Positions 53,024 through 61,495 of a DNA stretch of 64,000 nt are shown here, piece by piece; the first letter of the stretch is position 1, and every line of letters begins with the position of its first letter. The notes beneath the pieces are model-generated. The model worked only from the letters and a program-made list of their open reading frames with translations, had not been told where the DNA came from and ran no database searches. The stretch comes from Sutcliffiella halmapala. GTDB lineage: Bacteria; Bacillota; Bacilli; Bacillales; Bacillaceae_I. Made by a program: the position numbers and the translations under genes. The DNA lies in the NCBI RefSeq assembly GCF_002019665.1, contig NZ_KV917375.1, positions 2,584,702-2,648,701 on the forward strand, written 5' to 3'.

Positions 53024-53497
53024 ATGAATGCAATCGATCTAACTATATTGAACTTAAAAGAAACCCGTCGACGCTCTATAAAATTATGGGAAGCACTACC
53101 TGACAGCTGGATTACTTGGAAACCAGATAAAGAAGCCTTGTCCTTTGGAGAAATGATACGTCATGTATGGAGTGCAAGTTACCATTATCATATGGTTTTA
53201 AGAAACAATGGATCTGTTCAAACAGAAACACCTATCCCATACGATAATGAACCTATCACTTCCATCAAAAAAGAGATCGAATTATCAGAGTTATATTTTT
53301 CCGATTTTACAGATTATGTTCAATCCCTCTCCATAGAAGAATTAGAGTCAAGGCTTATTGACCGAAGTGATGTCGGCTATCAGCGATATTTAGGCGATAT
53401 GCTTTTACGGATTGCCTACCATGACTCCGTCCATGCTGGCCAATTTTTACAATACTTAAGAATGAGTGGTTTGGAAAGGCCAATGATATGGGACTAA
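53024..53497 (+). CDS. DinB-family protein
   Basis: 157 residues, a four-helix bundle with the metal His triad: HVWSASYHYHM in the first part and HDSVHAGQF in the last. DinB proteins of Bacilli include metal-dependent thiol or bacillithiol transferases; the substrate here is unknown. AGGAGG precedes the ATG. Divergent from the ArsR-type regulator. Confidence 0.85.
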   Translation: MNAIDLTILNLKETRRRSIKLWEALPDSWITWKPDKEALSFGEMIRHVWSASYHYHMVLRNNGSVQTETPIPYDNEPITSIKKEIELSELYFSDFTDYVQSLSIEELESRLIDRSDVGYQRYLGDMLLRIAYHDSVHAGQFLQYLRMSGLERPMIWD

Positions 53498-53540
53498 AAT
53501 GAATCAAGATCATAACCAAAATACGCTAATCTAATATGGA

Positions 53541-53588
53541 CAAGCCGATAATTCCTTGAGGCTAAGGAATTTATCGGCATTGTGCTTG
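53541..53588. terminator. Hairpin between convergent genes
   Basis: GCCGATA-ATTCCTT (53544-53557) pairs with AAGGAAT-TTATCGGC (53564-53578). It serves the DinB gene and the kinase gene, which converge. Confidence 0.65.
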
Positions 53589-53589
53589 T

Positions 53590-54237
53590 TCAGAAATTAA
53601 AGATAGTTCCATTAACAATTAAATCTGCTCTTTCATTGGGTTTATGTTCCTCAACATAAATATCCTCTGAAATCATCCAGTTATTTTCCCACTTATCACG
53701 CGCCTTTTCTCCATCTCTTTCAAGACCACGTGAAAGTCTTGTTTCTCGCGGACAATCGACCCAAATTGTTAAGTCGTATTGGTTTGATAGCTCCTTGCGT
53801 ATAGAATAAACTCCTTCTATTATGACAATTCCTCGAATGGGCACAGTATGCCATTCTGCTAATTCATCTGTAACCCAATCATATCGCTGATAATGTCCCT
53901 CTTTGTTTTGACTAATAGGTCCAAGAACTTGATTTTGTACACGCTTCCAATCATAATCTGCACCAATTGACTTATTCTCTGGAGGTGCTTTAACAATTTG
54001 CGAGGATGGTAAATAAAAATCATCTATATGAACAACACTTACATTAGAACACTCAGTCCTCATTTTATCAGCTAATGTACTTTTGCCTGATCCACCACAA
54101 CCATCTATTCCAATTAACAAGGTCGCTTGTTTTGGAGGAATGGAATCAATCGATCTAACCAACTGTTCAAAATTAGTAACTCTACCTTTTTTATTTTTTG
54201 AAATAACAAAATCACCACTTTTTAATTTGTTATACAT
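53590..54237 (-). CDS. P-loop (uridine kinase-like) kinase
   Basis: 215 residues. Walker A is GIDGCGGSGKSTLA (about 43-56), HIDDFY carries the acidic pair, and IVIIEGVYSIRKEL is the Walker B-like strand. Belongs to the same class as 33891-34484. The start at 54237 has only a weak site, so the first 15-20 residues are uncertain. Substrate unknown. Confidence 0.75.
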   Translation of the reverse strand: MYNKLKSGDFVISKNKKGRVTNFEQLVRSIDSIPPKQATLLIGIDGCGGSGKSTLADKMRTECSNVSVVHIDDFYLPSSQIVKAPPENKSIGADYDWKRVQNQVLGPISQNKEGHYQRYDWVTDELAEWHTVPIRGIVIIEGVYSIRKELSNQYDLTIWVDCPRETRLSRGLERDGEKARDKWENNWMISEDIYVEEHKPNERADLIVNGTIFNF

Positions 54238-54321
54238 TCGATCTATAATTAAGTCTGTTACAACTACGTATACAAGTAAACTACTACTTTGTTATCTAGT
54301 GATTATCTATTTAATTCACCA

Positions 54322-55065
54322 TTATTTTTTTCTTGCACCAATAACTTTCCCAATAATTTCATCTTCTTGTATTGTAATCATTCGCCCTCTCATCCAGTCG
54401 TCACTAACAAGAAAATATTCATTGTCTGAAAGGTTGATTTCATTTAAATCATAACTAAACAAGTTCTCCATCCCTTCTTTGTTATATTCCATCCCCTCTA
54501 CTTGATCCATCGTTACAAAATACTCCTCCCTACTTAAACCAAGTCGATGTGCCTTTCCATAAAAAGTATCTAACTTTTTTCCGTCTATATATATTTGCCC
54601 ATTGCTTATCTTAATGGTTTCTCCGCCAAGCCCAACAACCCTTGCAAGAGTTTGCCTTGAATCCTCGCCTTCATAAAGTACGATGTCTCCCCGAGAAATT
54701 TCCGCTTCCCTTTTAAATGGTTCAATAAATACTAACGTGTCATAGTAATCATGATTTCCTCGATCCATATTATCAGAGAGATGGTGGTATTTAATCATTC
54801 CTTCAGGCACTTCTTCCATGAAATTAATTTCTGGTTTCGTGTGATAATCGACGATACCCCCTTGGGTGTCATTAGTAAGATGAGAACTAATGAATACGAC
54901 TGATAGTACTAGAACTGCAACCGATGCTAATAAATACCTAAAATGAAATGGCCTTCTAGATGGTTTTTCGTTAAGAGTTTGGATAAGGCGGTCCTTTTCC
55001 TCTTCAGTCGTGGCGATATCTTTTAAGACTGTGGTTTCTAATAAATCTTTCATTCTATTTCCCAT
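54322..55065 (-). CDS. Membrane protein with signal-peptidase-I-like ectodomain
   Basis: 247 residues: cytoplasmic N-terminus (1-42), one membrane helix (about 43-62) and an outside S26-type domain with the box C segment EISRGDIVLY, box D RVVGLGGETIKISNGQIYIDG and box E FLVSDDWMRGR...IIGKV. The catalytic Ser (box B, normally SMxP) is replaced by DNM and the general-base Lys that precedes RVVG is Ala. So it is probably not a peptidase. It follows the ECF sigma gene by 26 bp, in the anti-sigma position, and the N-terminal part could bind the sigma factor. Confidence 0.75.
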   Translation of the reverse strand: MGNRMKDLLETTVLKDIATTEEEKDRLIQTLNEKPSRRPFHFRYLLASVAVLVLSVVFISSHLTNDTQGGIVDYHTKPEINFMEEVPEGMIKYHHLSDNMDRGNHDYYDTLVFIEPFKREAEISRGDIVLYEGEDSRQTLARVVGLGGETIKISNGQIYIDGKKLDTFYGKAHRLGLSREEYFVTMDQVEGMEYNKEGMENLFSYDLNEINLSDNEYFLVSDDWMRGRMITIQEDEIIGKVIGARKK

Positions 55066-55091
55066 TCATATCCACGCTCCTTCAAAGAATC

Positions 55092-55607
55092 CTATAATTG
55101 CTTTCTCCCTCTATGGAGCCTTGACTTAATCGTGTTAGGCTTGATAGTCAGTATATGACTGATTTCTTCAATACTAAGCTCTTGGTAATAATGTAAAATA
55201 ATCACTTCTCTTAATTTTATTGGTAAGGTCAATAGCTGTCTGGCAACCTCATATTCTTCCTGTTTCGATAGTAAAATGCTTTCCGGTGTATCCTTATAAG
55301 ACGAAGCCTCGTTTATGGTGTTTTTATACAAAATATTCCTAAAGCTCCACCGTTTCAGAACATCCTTACATTTATTCGCTGTAATTTTGATTAACCAGGT
55401 TTTATAGGAGCTTTCCCCTCGAAACTTATCCAAATTATGAAAACAAGCAATAAATACCTCTTGTAAAATATCTTCCGCTAAGCTATGTTCTCTTACATAA
55501 AGATAAGCAATACGTTTAATTTCCGTACCATATTTATTAAAAAGATCTTCTGTCACATTTATTTTATCTGATTGGCTTAATGTTAAACTTTCATGTGCTT
55601 CATCCAT
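55092..55607 (-). CDS. ECF sigma factor
   Basis: 171 residues. Region 2 reads DLFNKYGTEIKRIAYLYVREHSLAEDILQEVFIACF (at about 21-56) and region 4 LPIKLREVIILHYYQELSIEEISHIL, followed by KPNTIKSRLHRGR. Both are intact. ATG 55607 follows AAGGGGG by seven bases. The next gene is its likely membrane partner. Its target promoters are not visible. Confidence 0.88.
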   Translation of the reverse strand: MDEAHESLTLSQSDKINVTEDLFNKYGTEIKRIAYLYVREHSLAEDILQEVFIACFHNLDKFRGESSYKTWLIKITANKCKDVLKRWSFRNILYKNTINEASSYKDTPESILLSKQEEYEVARQLLTLPIKLREVIILHYYQELSIEEISHILTIKPNTIKSRLHRGRKQL

Positions 55608-55791
55608 TTACATTCCCCCTTCCTATTTACTGACGACACGAAAGACTTTTGGTTCCATCTTTCCTGCAAAAATATTCCTAATACACAAAAAGCCCAGTAT
55701 CTAACTAAGTAGTTCGGTTATGGAGTTGAATAAGTTAATTAACAGGTTATCAACAAACAAAATCACACACGTTTTAACTGCAGAATCGCAC

Positions 55792-55830
55792 AAAAAAACG
55801 CAGGGGTAATGATATCCTGCATTTTTTTTT
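55792..55830 (-). terminator. Terminator of the 55871-56083 gene
   Basis: AACGCAGG and CCTGCATT arms with long A and T runs on either side; it works on the minus strand. The arms have one mismatch. Confidence 0.6.
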
Positions 55831-55840
55831 GTTGCTCATT

Positions 55841-55857
55841 AAAGCTCCCGATAGTTG
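55841..55857. repeat. AAGCTCCCGATAGT repeat arm
   Basis: Single arm of the family at 3277-3384, with GTTGAAG following as in the first copy. Confidence 0.4.
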
Positions 55858-55870
55858 AAGATGAAATTTA

Positions 55871-56083
55871 CTATCGAACTTTTAATTTGTGAAATAGATA
55901 GGACAATCCAATAAGCAATACTCCAATTAAGGTCACTTTAATTATTGAAATCTGCTCCATTAGAGGAGTGTGGGTAGCTCGGTTTGAATTAAAAATAGAC
56001 CACCAACTGGGTTCTGGATATAAATGTGATATTATAACCCAAATAAAGAAAAATACAAAAACAAAAGTCCAATAAACCCTCAT
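55871..56083 (-). CDS. Small membrane protein
   Basis: 70 residues with two helices (about 5-22 and 45-64), aromatic-rich outside loop with WWSIF. AGGATTCT lies before the ATG. No family recognised. Confidence 0.55.
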   Translation of the reverse strand: MRVYWTFVFVFFFIWVIISHLYPEPSWWSIFNSNRATHTPLMEQISIIKVTLIGVLLIGLSYLFHKLKVR

Positions 56084-56350
56084 AGAATCCTACCATTTCA
56101 AATAAAATATTCAAAATTCGTTCTTCAACAATCCTGCCCAACGGTATTTATGCGTATCAATCGCAATTTCAGTTGATAAAGACCAATATAGGTTACAAAT
56201 TGATAGACATTATATTTACATTTTTAATGTTTGCGATAGGTTATGGAACTCGTTACTAAATTAGAGGCTTATTTGTTGTACCGTTCGCCTGTATTGAATT
56301 CTTAAGGAATATTCTGTTCAAAAGGCTCGTCATAGCCTAATTCTTCAAAA

Positions 56351-56620
56351 TTAACATTCATACACCATTTTAAGAAATTCATACGTGCTACCATTTGTAT
56401 CTTGCAAAAAAGTTTCAGTATCCTTAAATCCAATTTTTTTTGTACACTTTTATTGCTCTATGATTAAAACAGGCTACTGCTAACGTTATTTTTTCTGGAG
56501 CAAATCTCACTTGCATAAACTCCATACTTGTTTTCAAAAAAGCAAAACCTTTCCCCCTACACCTCTACACCATTGACTACACATTGTTTTCCGAATCTTT
56601 GATATCAACCTTCACTATAA
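56351..56620 (-). pseudogene. GNAT acetyltransferase remnant
   Basis: In shifting frames the minus strand reads GKGFAFLKTSMEFMQVRFAP, then ITLAVACFNHRAIKVYKK, and after a run of A, IGFKDTETFLQDTNGSTYEFLK. That is the second half of a GNAT enzyme with at least two frameshifts, one in an eight-A run. No start or N-terminus remains. Confidence 0.65.
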
Positions 56621-56640
56621 GAATCTTGAATACTTCCCCG

Positions 56641-57153
56641 TTACCTTATTGTGTTTTCTTCTATCGTTTTAGCCTCTTCATAACTAGAAGCTGGAGCTGA
56701 GATCCTTTTTTCCATACTAATTTCCAACTCTTGATTTTCAGGAAGAGTAATAATAAATGAATCAAAATCGTCACTAAGCAAAATAGCTCCTAACATTTCT
56801 AAAGTTATCTCACCATCTACTATAGTTGTATAAGCTAAGGTGCCCATTTTTTCATATGTTGAATTGTAAAATTCAATTTACATTAGTTCATAAGTTTGTG
56901 TGAATTCATACTCTTCTATCATAATCTTCCCAGTAAACGATGGGTTCCTAAATAGCGGTTTTTTATATGTACCTACTATTGTTACGCTAGTTGTTTCACC
57001 ATCATTAGGATTATTAGTAAAGTACTCATAAGCAGCGTATTTACGATCGATTTTTTTGGGGAAGTCATATATTAGTAGGAAGCTGATAGATAATAATAGG
57101 ATTAACAAAGCTCCTACTTTGAAAGTATTACTATTCCTTTTAAGTAGATTCAT
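56641..57153 (-). pseudogene. Membrane-anchored protein gene with in-frame TAA
   Basis: ATG 57153 (GGAGG seven bases before) encodes a helix at about 13-30 and an outside domain to YELM, then TAA at 56878-56880. The frame continues unbroken as EFYNSTYEKMGTLAYTTIVD to 56641. The intact product would be about 170 residues. A nonsense mutation splits it, much as in the lipoprotein at 14554-15246. Function unknown. Confidence 0.7.
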
Positions 57154-57227
57154 TGGAATTCCTCCAAATTAATAATTTTATAAAAGAACTTAAATTGATT
57201 TTGGAAGATAATTCACAGATTATCTCA

Positions 57228-58070
57228 TTAAATTTCTGCTAAACATTTCTCTATCTTCTTTTGCAGTGATAGAAAGTTAGAATTTGTATTGATTTTTATA
57301 TAAAAGCTTTTCAAGAAAGTCTTACAATTAGCTACTAAATACCAATATTGTTCTTCTGCAATCTGCTCTTTCTGTGTTTTTAGTTCCGCTGGTATATGTT
57401 GCACTAGATTCACAACTTCTTCTATCTTTAGTCCGTTTTGTAACATCTCTATGATTGGAATTAAAATCCTTTCGTCTTCATCATGTACATAAACACTGTT
57501 ATAGACATAAATTTTATTCCACAGAGCCTTTAGAATTTCTATATAATAGTTTTGTTCTACTTTTCTATTTTTTACGAGCTCTGCAAAAGCATCCGAAACA
57601 TGAGCGATACTATGTGCCCACCCTTTCTCCGTAACATATCCCCTTAAATCGTTTTCTGAATTTATGTACTGGATTAATTTATCTTTTACTTGGTACACTT
57701 TACTTTGGGATAAAGAATCAGCTTCGTTATCCTTGTATAAAATGAGTGCAATTACAAGTGTCGTAAACGATCTTGTAAATACACTATCTGATCCATTTTC
57801 ACCGATTCCCTTAAACAATAACGAGTTACTTAAGCAACAATCTAATAGTTCGTTCAATAGCTCATGCTCAAGTTGGTTCTCTAAAACTAATGTACAAAAA
57901 GAGCTATAAATTAGATCATCTCTAAGCTCACTATCAGTAGAACCAATATGTGTAATCATTGAGTTAACTAAAAATCTTTTACTTCCTTCATTCCACGTTT
58001 GTGTTCCTGGTTTATATTCCTTTAAAACTGTCTTTAGTTCGCTTTCCTTCATTGAAATTACATTGATCAT
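57228..58070 (-). CDS. DUF2785-family protein
   Basis: 280 residues, all helical. DLRGYVTEKGWAHSIAHVSDAF is the family's core block, with two His and an Asp. Relatives are widespread in Bacillus-type bacteria and uncharacterised. ATG 58070 follows AGGAGAC; an upstream frame to 58097 has no site. Not in an operon. Confidence 0.8.
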   Translation of the reverse strand: MINVISMKESELKTVLKEYKPGTQTWNEGSKRFLVNSMITHIGSTDSELRDDLIYSSFCTLVLENQLEHELLNELLDCCLSNSLLFKGIGENGSDSVFTRSFTTLVIALILYKDNEADSLSQSKVYQVKDKLIQYINSENDLRGYVTEKGWAHSIAHVSDAFAELVKNRKVEQNYYIEILKALWNKIYVYNSVYVHDEDERILIPIIEMLQNGLKIEEVVNLVQHIPAELKTQKEQIAEEQYWYLVANCKTFLKSFYIKINTNSNFLSLQKKIEKCLAEI

Positions 58071-58309
58071 TTTTTGTCTCCTTTTTACATAACTCACACT
58101 TTAATAAGCCTTCATCAAAAATTATGTATAAATAATATCAATCTAGTATTCTACTCAATAGTATTATACAAAAAAATCCACAAATAGAAATTTTTATTTT
58201 ATAAATATTGAACATTAATGGATTCCTTTTACTGAAAAATTAAAAAATACTGTTCAGATTATTAGAAATCGTTTACACTAAAACTACCAATAAATAGGGA
58301 GGAATTCAC

Positions 58310-58366
58310 ATGAAAAACGTGACTAATCAAACCGTACAAACATATAAGGGGGCAACACTTTCTTAA
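58310..58366 (+). CDS. Leader peptide of the ABC exporter (18 residues)
   Basis: GGGAGGA lies before ATG 58310, and MKNVTNQTVQTYKGATLS ends at TAA 58364-58366, 60 bp before the exporter. Its codons 11-14 form the left arm of the hairpin below. The strong site and layout suggest a translated regulatory peptide, as known for antibiotic-induced ABC exporters. Confidence 0.6.
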   Translation: MKNVTNQTVQTYKGATLS

Positions 58367-58420
58367 TTTGTTTTCGGTGTACTCCCTTATATGTGTTTAT
58401 TTAAATAACACATAAAGGGG
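58340..58420 (+). promoter_or_regulatory. Mutually exclusive RNA hairpins over the exporter start
   Basis: Segment 1 (58340-58350, ACATATAAGGG in the leader) pairs perfectly with segment 2 (58384-58394). Segment 2 (58382-58396, CTCCCTTATATGTGT) also pairs with segment 3 (58408-58420, ACACATAAAGGGG), which holds the exporter's ribosome binding site. Segments 1 and 3 are near-copies, so only one pairing can form. Confidence 0.65.
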
Positions 58421-58426
58421 TAACTC

Positions 58427-60169
58427 ATGAATTTTCCAATAAAAAAATTTTTCTCTTATTATAAACCGTATTTAAGGTTGTTTCTTGCAGTATTGGCCTG
58501 CGCCATCATCGTATCAAGTATTACGTTGGTGTTTCCGTTACTCGTACGCTATATTACGAAGGAGATTCTAGAAGGAGACTTGTCCACTGCCCTTCGTGAC
58601 GTGTATTGGATTGGTGGGCTCATGCTTGTTTTAGTCGCAATCCAAAATATCGGGAATTACTTTGTCGACTACAAAGGTCATGAAGTCGGTGGGCGTATGG
58701 AAAGTGATCTACGTAGCGAGCTGTTCACTCATATGCAGAAGCTATCGTTTAGTTTTTATGATAAAGAAAAAACAGGTCAGCTCATGTCACGCTTAACGAA
58801 TGATTTATTAATGCTTTCGGAGCTGTACCATCACGGACCAGAAGACTATATCAAATATCTCATTCGTTTTCTTGGTGCATTTGTAATTTTGTTCTTTATT
58901 AACGCACCATTAACGATTGCTGTATTTTGCTTTTTACCTATTTTAGGTATCTTTTCCTTGTATTTTAATAAAGTATTGAATCGGACATTAAGAAATAATA
59001 AGGAACGAATTGCCGACGTAAACGCACAGGTAGAGGATAGCTTATCAGGAGTTCGCGTCGTGAAATCTTTTGCCAATGAGCACGTTGAAATCGAGAAATT
59101 CAACCGAGAAAATAGTCGTTTTCTAGATAGTCGGAAAAAAACATACAAGGCTGAAGCTTATTTTTACAATGGGGTTGAAACGTTTATCCAGCTCATTACG
59201 ATTACGGTCATCATCTTTGGAAGTGCGAGTATCGTGAACAATACGTTGGATTTAGCAGATTTAATCACTTTTTTACTGTATATCGGCTTTATGATTGAGC
59301 CTATTCAGCGGATGACTCACATGAGCACACAGCTTCAAGAAGGTGTCACTGGCTTTCAGCGTTTTATGGAAATTATGAACGTAAAGCCAGCTATCCAAAG
59401 CAAGGAAAATGCCATTACTTTGCGTGAAGTGTGGGGAGATGTTGAATTCAAGCAAGTGACCTTCCGTTACGAAGACCATTTAGATAATGTCTTCTCTGAC
59501 CTTTCACTTCAGGTAAGGCGTGGGGAATACATCGCATTAGTTGGACCATCAGGAGCTGGAAAAACAACATTATGCTCACTAATACCGCGCTTTTATGAGG
59601 TGACAGCTGGGAATGTATTAATAGACGGAATAAACGTCAAGGATATTGAGTTGCAGTCACTAAGAGCGTCTATTGGGATTGTGCAACAAGATGTTTACCT
59701 TTTTACAGGGACTGTCATGGACAATATTCGCTATGGATGGCCAGCTGCGACTGATGAGGAAATTATTGCAGCTGCGAAGCATGCCAATGCCCATAACTTT
59801 ATTTTAAGTTTGCCAAACGGCTATCATTCTGAGATTGGACAGCGTGGTGTGAAACTTTCTGGCGGACAAAAACAGCGCTTAAGTATCGCTCGCGTATTCT
59901 TAAAGAATCCACCTATTCTCATATTCGATGAAGCAACGAGTGCACTAGATAACGAGAGTGAAAGCATTGTCAAACAATCATTAGAAACATTAGCAAAAGG
60001 ACGAACAACCATTGTCATTGCCCATCGCCTTTCCACGATCCGCAACGCTGGTCGGATTATCGTATTAACAGAGGATGGGATTGTCGAACAAGGCACACAT
60101 GATGCGCTTCTTGCTCGTGATGGTGCGTATGCCAATTTATATTCTAAGCAGTTTGAATTACAAGTCTAG
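58427..60169 (+). CDS. ABC multidrug-type exporter (half transporter)
   Basis: 580 residues. Six membrane helices (about 15-310) fused to an ATPase domain: Walker A GPSGAGKT (373-380), Q-loop, signature LSGGQ (477-481), Walker B ILIFDE with the catalytic Glu (about 497-502) and switch His533. It would work as a homodimer pumping lipids, drugs or peptides outward. AAAGGGG lies seven bases before the ATG and can be masked by the upstream RNA structure. A leader peptide precedes it; a bidirectional terminator follows. Confidence 0.9.
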   Translation: MNFPIKKFFSYYKPYLRLFLAVLACAIIVSSITLVFPLLVRYITKEILEGDLSTALRDVYWIGGLMLVLVAIQNIGNYFVDYKGHEVGGRMESDLRSELFTHMQKLSFSFYDKEKTGQLMSRLTNDLLMLSELYHHGPEDYIKYLIRFLGAFVILFFINAPLTIAVFCFLPILGIFSLYFNKVLNRTLRNNKERIADVNAQVEDSLSGVRVVKSFANEHVEIEKFNRENSRFLDSRKKTYKAEAYFYNGVETFIQLITITVIIFGSASIVNNTLDLADLITFLLYIGFMIEPIQRMTHMSTQLQEGVTGFQRFMEIMNVKPAIQSKENAITLREVWGDVEFKQVTFRYEDHLDNVFSDLSLQVRRGEYIALVGPSGAGKTTLCSLIPRFYEVTAGNVLIDGINVKDIELQSLRASIGIVQQDVYLFTGTVMDNIRYGWPAATDEEIIAAAKHANAHNFILSLPNGYHSEIGQRGVKLSGGQKQRLSIARVFLKNPPILIFDEATSALDNESESIVKQSLETLAKGRTTIVIAHRLSTIRNAGRIIVLTEDGIVEQGTHDALLARDGAYANLYSKQFELQV

Positions 60170-60180
60170 ATATTTATAAC

Positions 60181-60223
60181 ACAAATCGACCACTTCTCCC
60201 GAACAAAGAAGTGGTCGATTTGT
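60181..60223. terminator. Bidirectional terminator after the ABC exporter
   Basis: ACAAATCGACCACTTCT (60181-60197) and AGAAGTGGTCGATTTGT (60207-60223) are perfect 17-bp arms between convergent genes. Confidence 0.85.
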
Positions 60224-60242
60224 GTTTCAATAGAATAGAAGC

Positions 60243-61208
60243 TTAGATAACTTTCGCGGCATTCGTTGCTTTATTTTTTGAGACAGGTTTCTTCACCAAA
60301 CGATTTGTTCCAATTACCCCAACGATAATTAATATAGATCCGCAAAGATGGTACCATGTCACTACTTCTCCAAGATAGAATGCCCCAGCAATAATGGAGA
60401 CTACCGTTGACAAATTGATAAATACACTAGCTTTTGATGCTTCTATTTTTGACAAGATGTAAGTTGCCATCAGAGCTGTGGCAAGCTGAACAAAACCGAG
60501 ATAAACAATTAGCCAGACAAAAGTCCCACTTGAAAGTGGAGTGAAAAAATACTTGAGTGTACCGTCGAACGCATTATTTATGAAGGACACGACGAATGAA
60601 ATCGCAAAGCCGATTCCAATCATAAAGAAACTGATTTCTGCTGGACTAAAAAATCTCGAAATTGAACGGGCAAACACGCTATATCCAGCAAAAATAATGC
60701 AGGCAAGAACTAGCAAGAGAGTCCCTGTTATTTTCGAAAAATCAATCGCACTTCCGTTTGCAAGAAAAATTAACAAGACCCCAACTACTGAGAGCAGCAT
60801 CGAAAATTTCTGAGAGAGAGACGTTACTTCTTTCAAGAATATCGAAGCGAACAGGATCGTGACTACTGGTGTAAATGCATTTATGATGCCACCTTCTGAA
60901 GATGTTGCATGTTGAAGTCCAAATGCCTGGAGCGTGAAGAAACCAACTGGATACATGGTAGCTAACAGGAATAATGGAATAAGCGGCTTTCCTCGGTATT
61001 TCAGTTTAAAGAATCCAAAGCAAACCGGAATTAGCATCAATCCAAGCGCTGATGCAAAGCGAAAGGTTAGCGTATCGATTGGGTTGGCATAATCAAGCGT
61101 CATTTTGACAACCAAAAATGATATACCAATCACAACTGCATTAAGTACTGCTAATAAATATGCACGTTTTATCTCTGCTGGTTTTATTGTTTCGTTTGAG
61201 TTAAACAA
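60243..61208 (-). CDS. EamA/DMT-family transporter
   Basis: 321 residues with ten hydrophobic helices in two EamA halves (about 12-150 and 162-305), the usual length. DMT proteins export metabolites or amino acids, or import sugars. The start is TTG 61208, eight bases after AAGG. Two dyads, GTAACCAAAAAGTTAC and GTCACCATTTAGTTAC, flank the promoter, so it is probably controlled by a repressor. Confidence 0.85.
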   Translation of the reverse strand: MFNSNETIKPAEIKRAYLLAVLNAVVIGISFLVVKMTLDYANPIDTLTFRFASALGLMLIPVCFGFFKLKYRGKPLIPLFLLATMYPVGFFTLQAFGLQHATSSEGGIINAFTPVVTILFASIFLKEVTSLSQKFSMLLSVVGVLLIFLANGSAIDFSKITGTLLLVLACIIFAGYSVFARSISRFFSPAEISFFMIGIGFAISFVVSFINNAFDGTLKYFFTPLSSGTFVWLIVYLGFVQLATALMATYILSKIEASKASVFINLSTVVSIIAGAFYLGEVVTWYHLCGSILIIVGVIGTNRLVKKPVSKNKATNAAKVI

Positions 61209-61283
61209 CGGGTAAACCTTCTTTCTCTGCCGGTTTCAGATGTATTAATGCTACATCTAGCTACTAACTCTCTGACATTAAAC

Positions 61284-61333
61284 GTAACCAAAAAGTTACC
61301 TTTATGATACGTCACCATTTAGTTACGTGTCAA
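61284..61333 (-). promoter_or_regulatory. Promoter and two repressor-type dyads of the EamA gene
   Basis: On the minus strand TTGACA (61328-61333) and TATCAT (61304-61309) are 18 bp apart. Dyad 61311-61326 fills the spacer; dyad 61284-61299 is just downstream of the start site. Both carry GTAAC/GTTAC arms with six bases between. No regulator gene is adjacent. Confidence 0.65.
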
Positions 61334-61416
61334 GATGATATTGACTAAAAAGTTCTTTCCATTTACGCTACTCTCTGTCTTACTAACACTTAAGTTTAGT
61401 ACTATTTGGACAACAG

Positions 61417-61451
61417 AAAAAAACGCAAGTACTTGATGATTCCTGCGTTTT
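61417..61451 (-). terminator. Terminator of the 61496-62419 gene
   Basis: On the minus strand AAAACGCA and TGCGTTTT arms, then T residues, 45 bp after the stop. Confidence 0.7.
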
Positions 61452-61495
61452 CCCCATTCATCTAAATCTCTTCTCATTAGCAGAGTGTTACCGAT

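Noticed and set aside
14554-57153. Programmed readthrough of the two in-frame TAA codons
   Set aside because: The two contexts share no stop-flanking signal and both are TAA, the strongest stop. Simple nonsense mutation is preferred.
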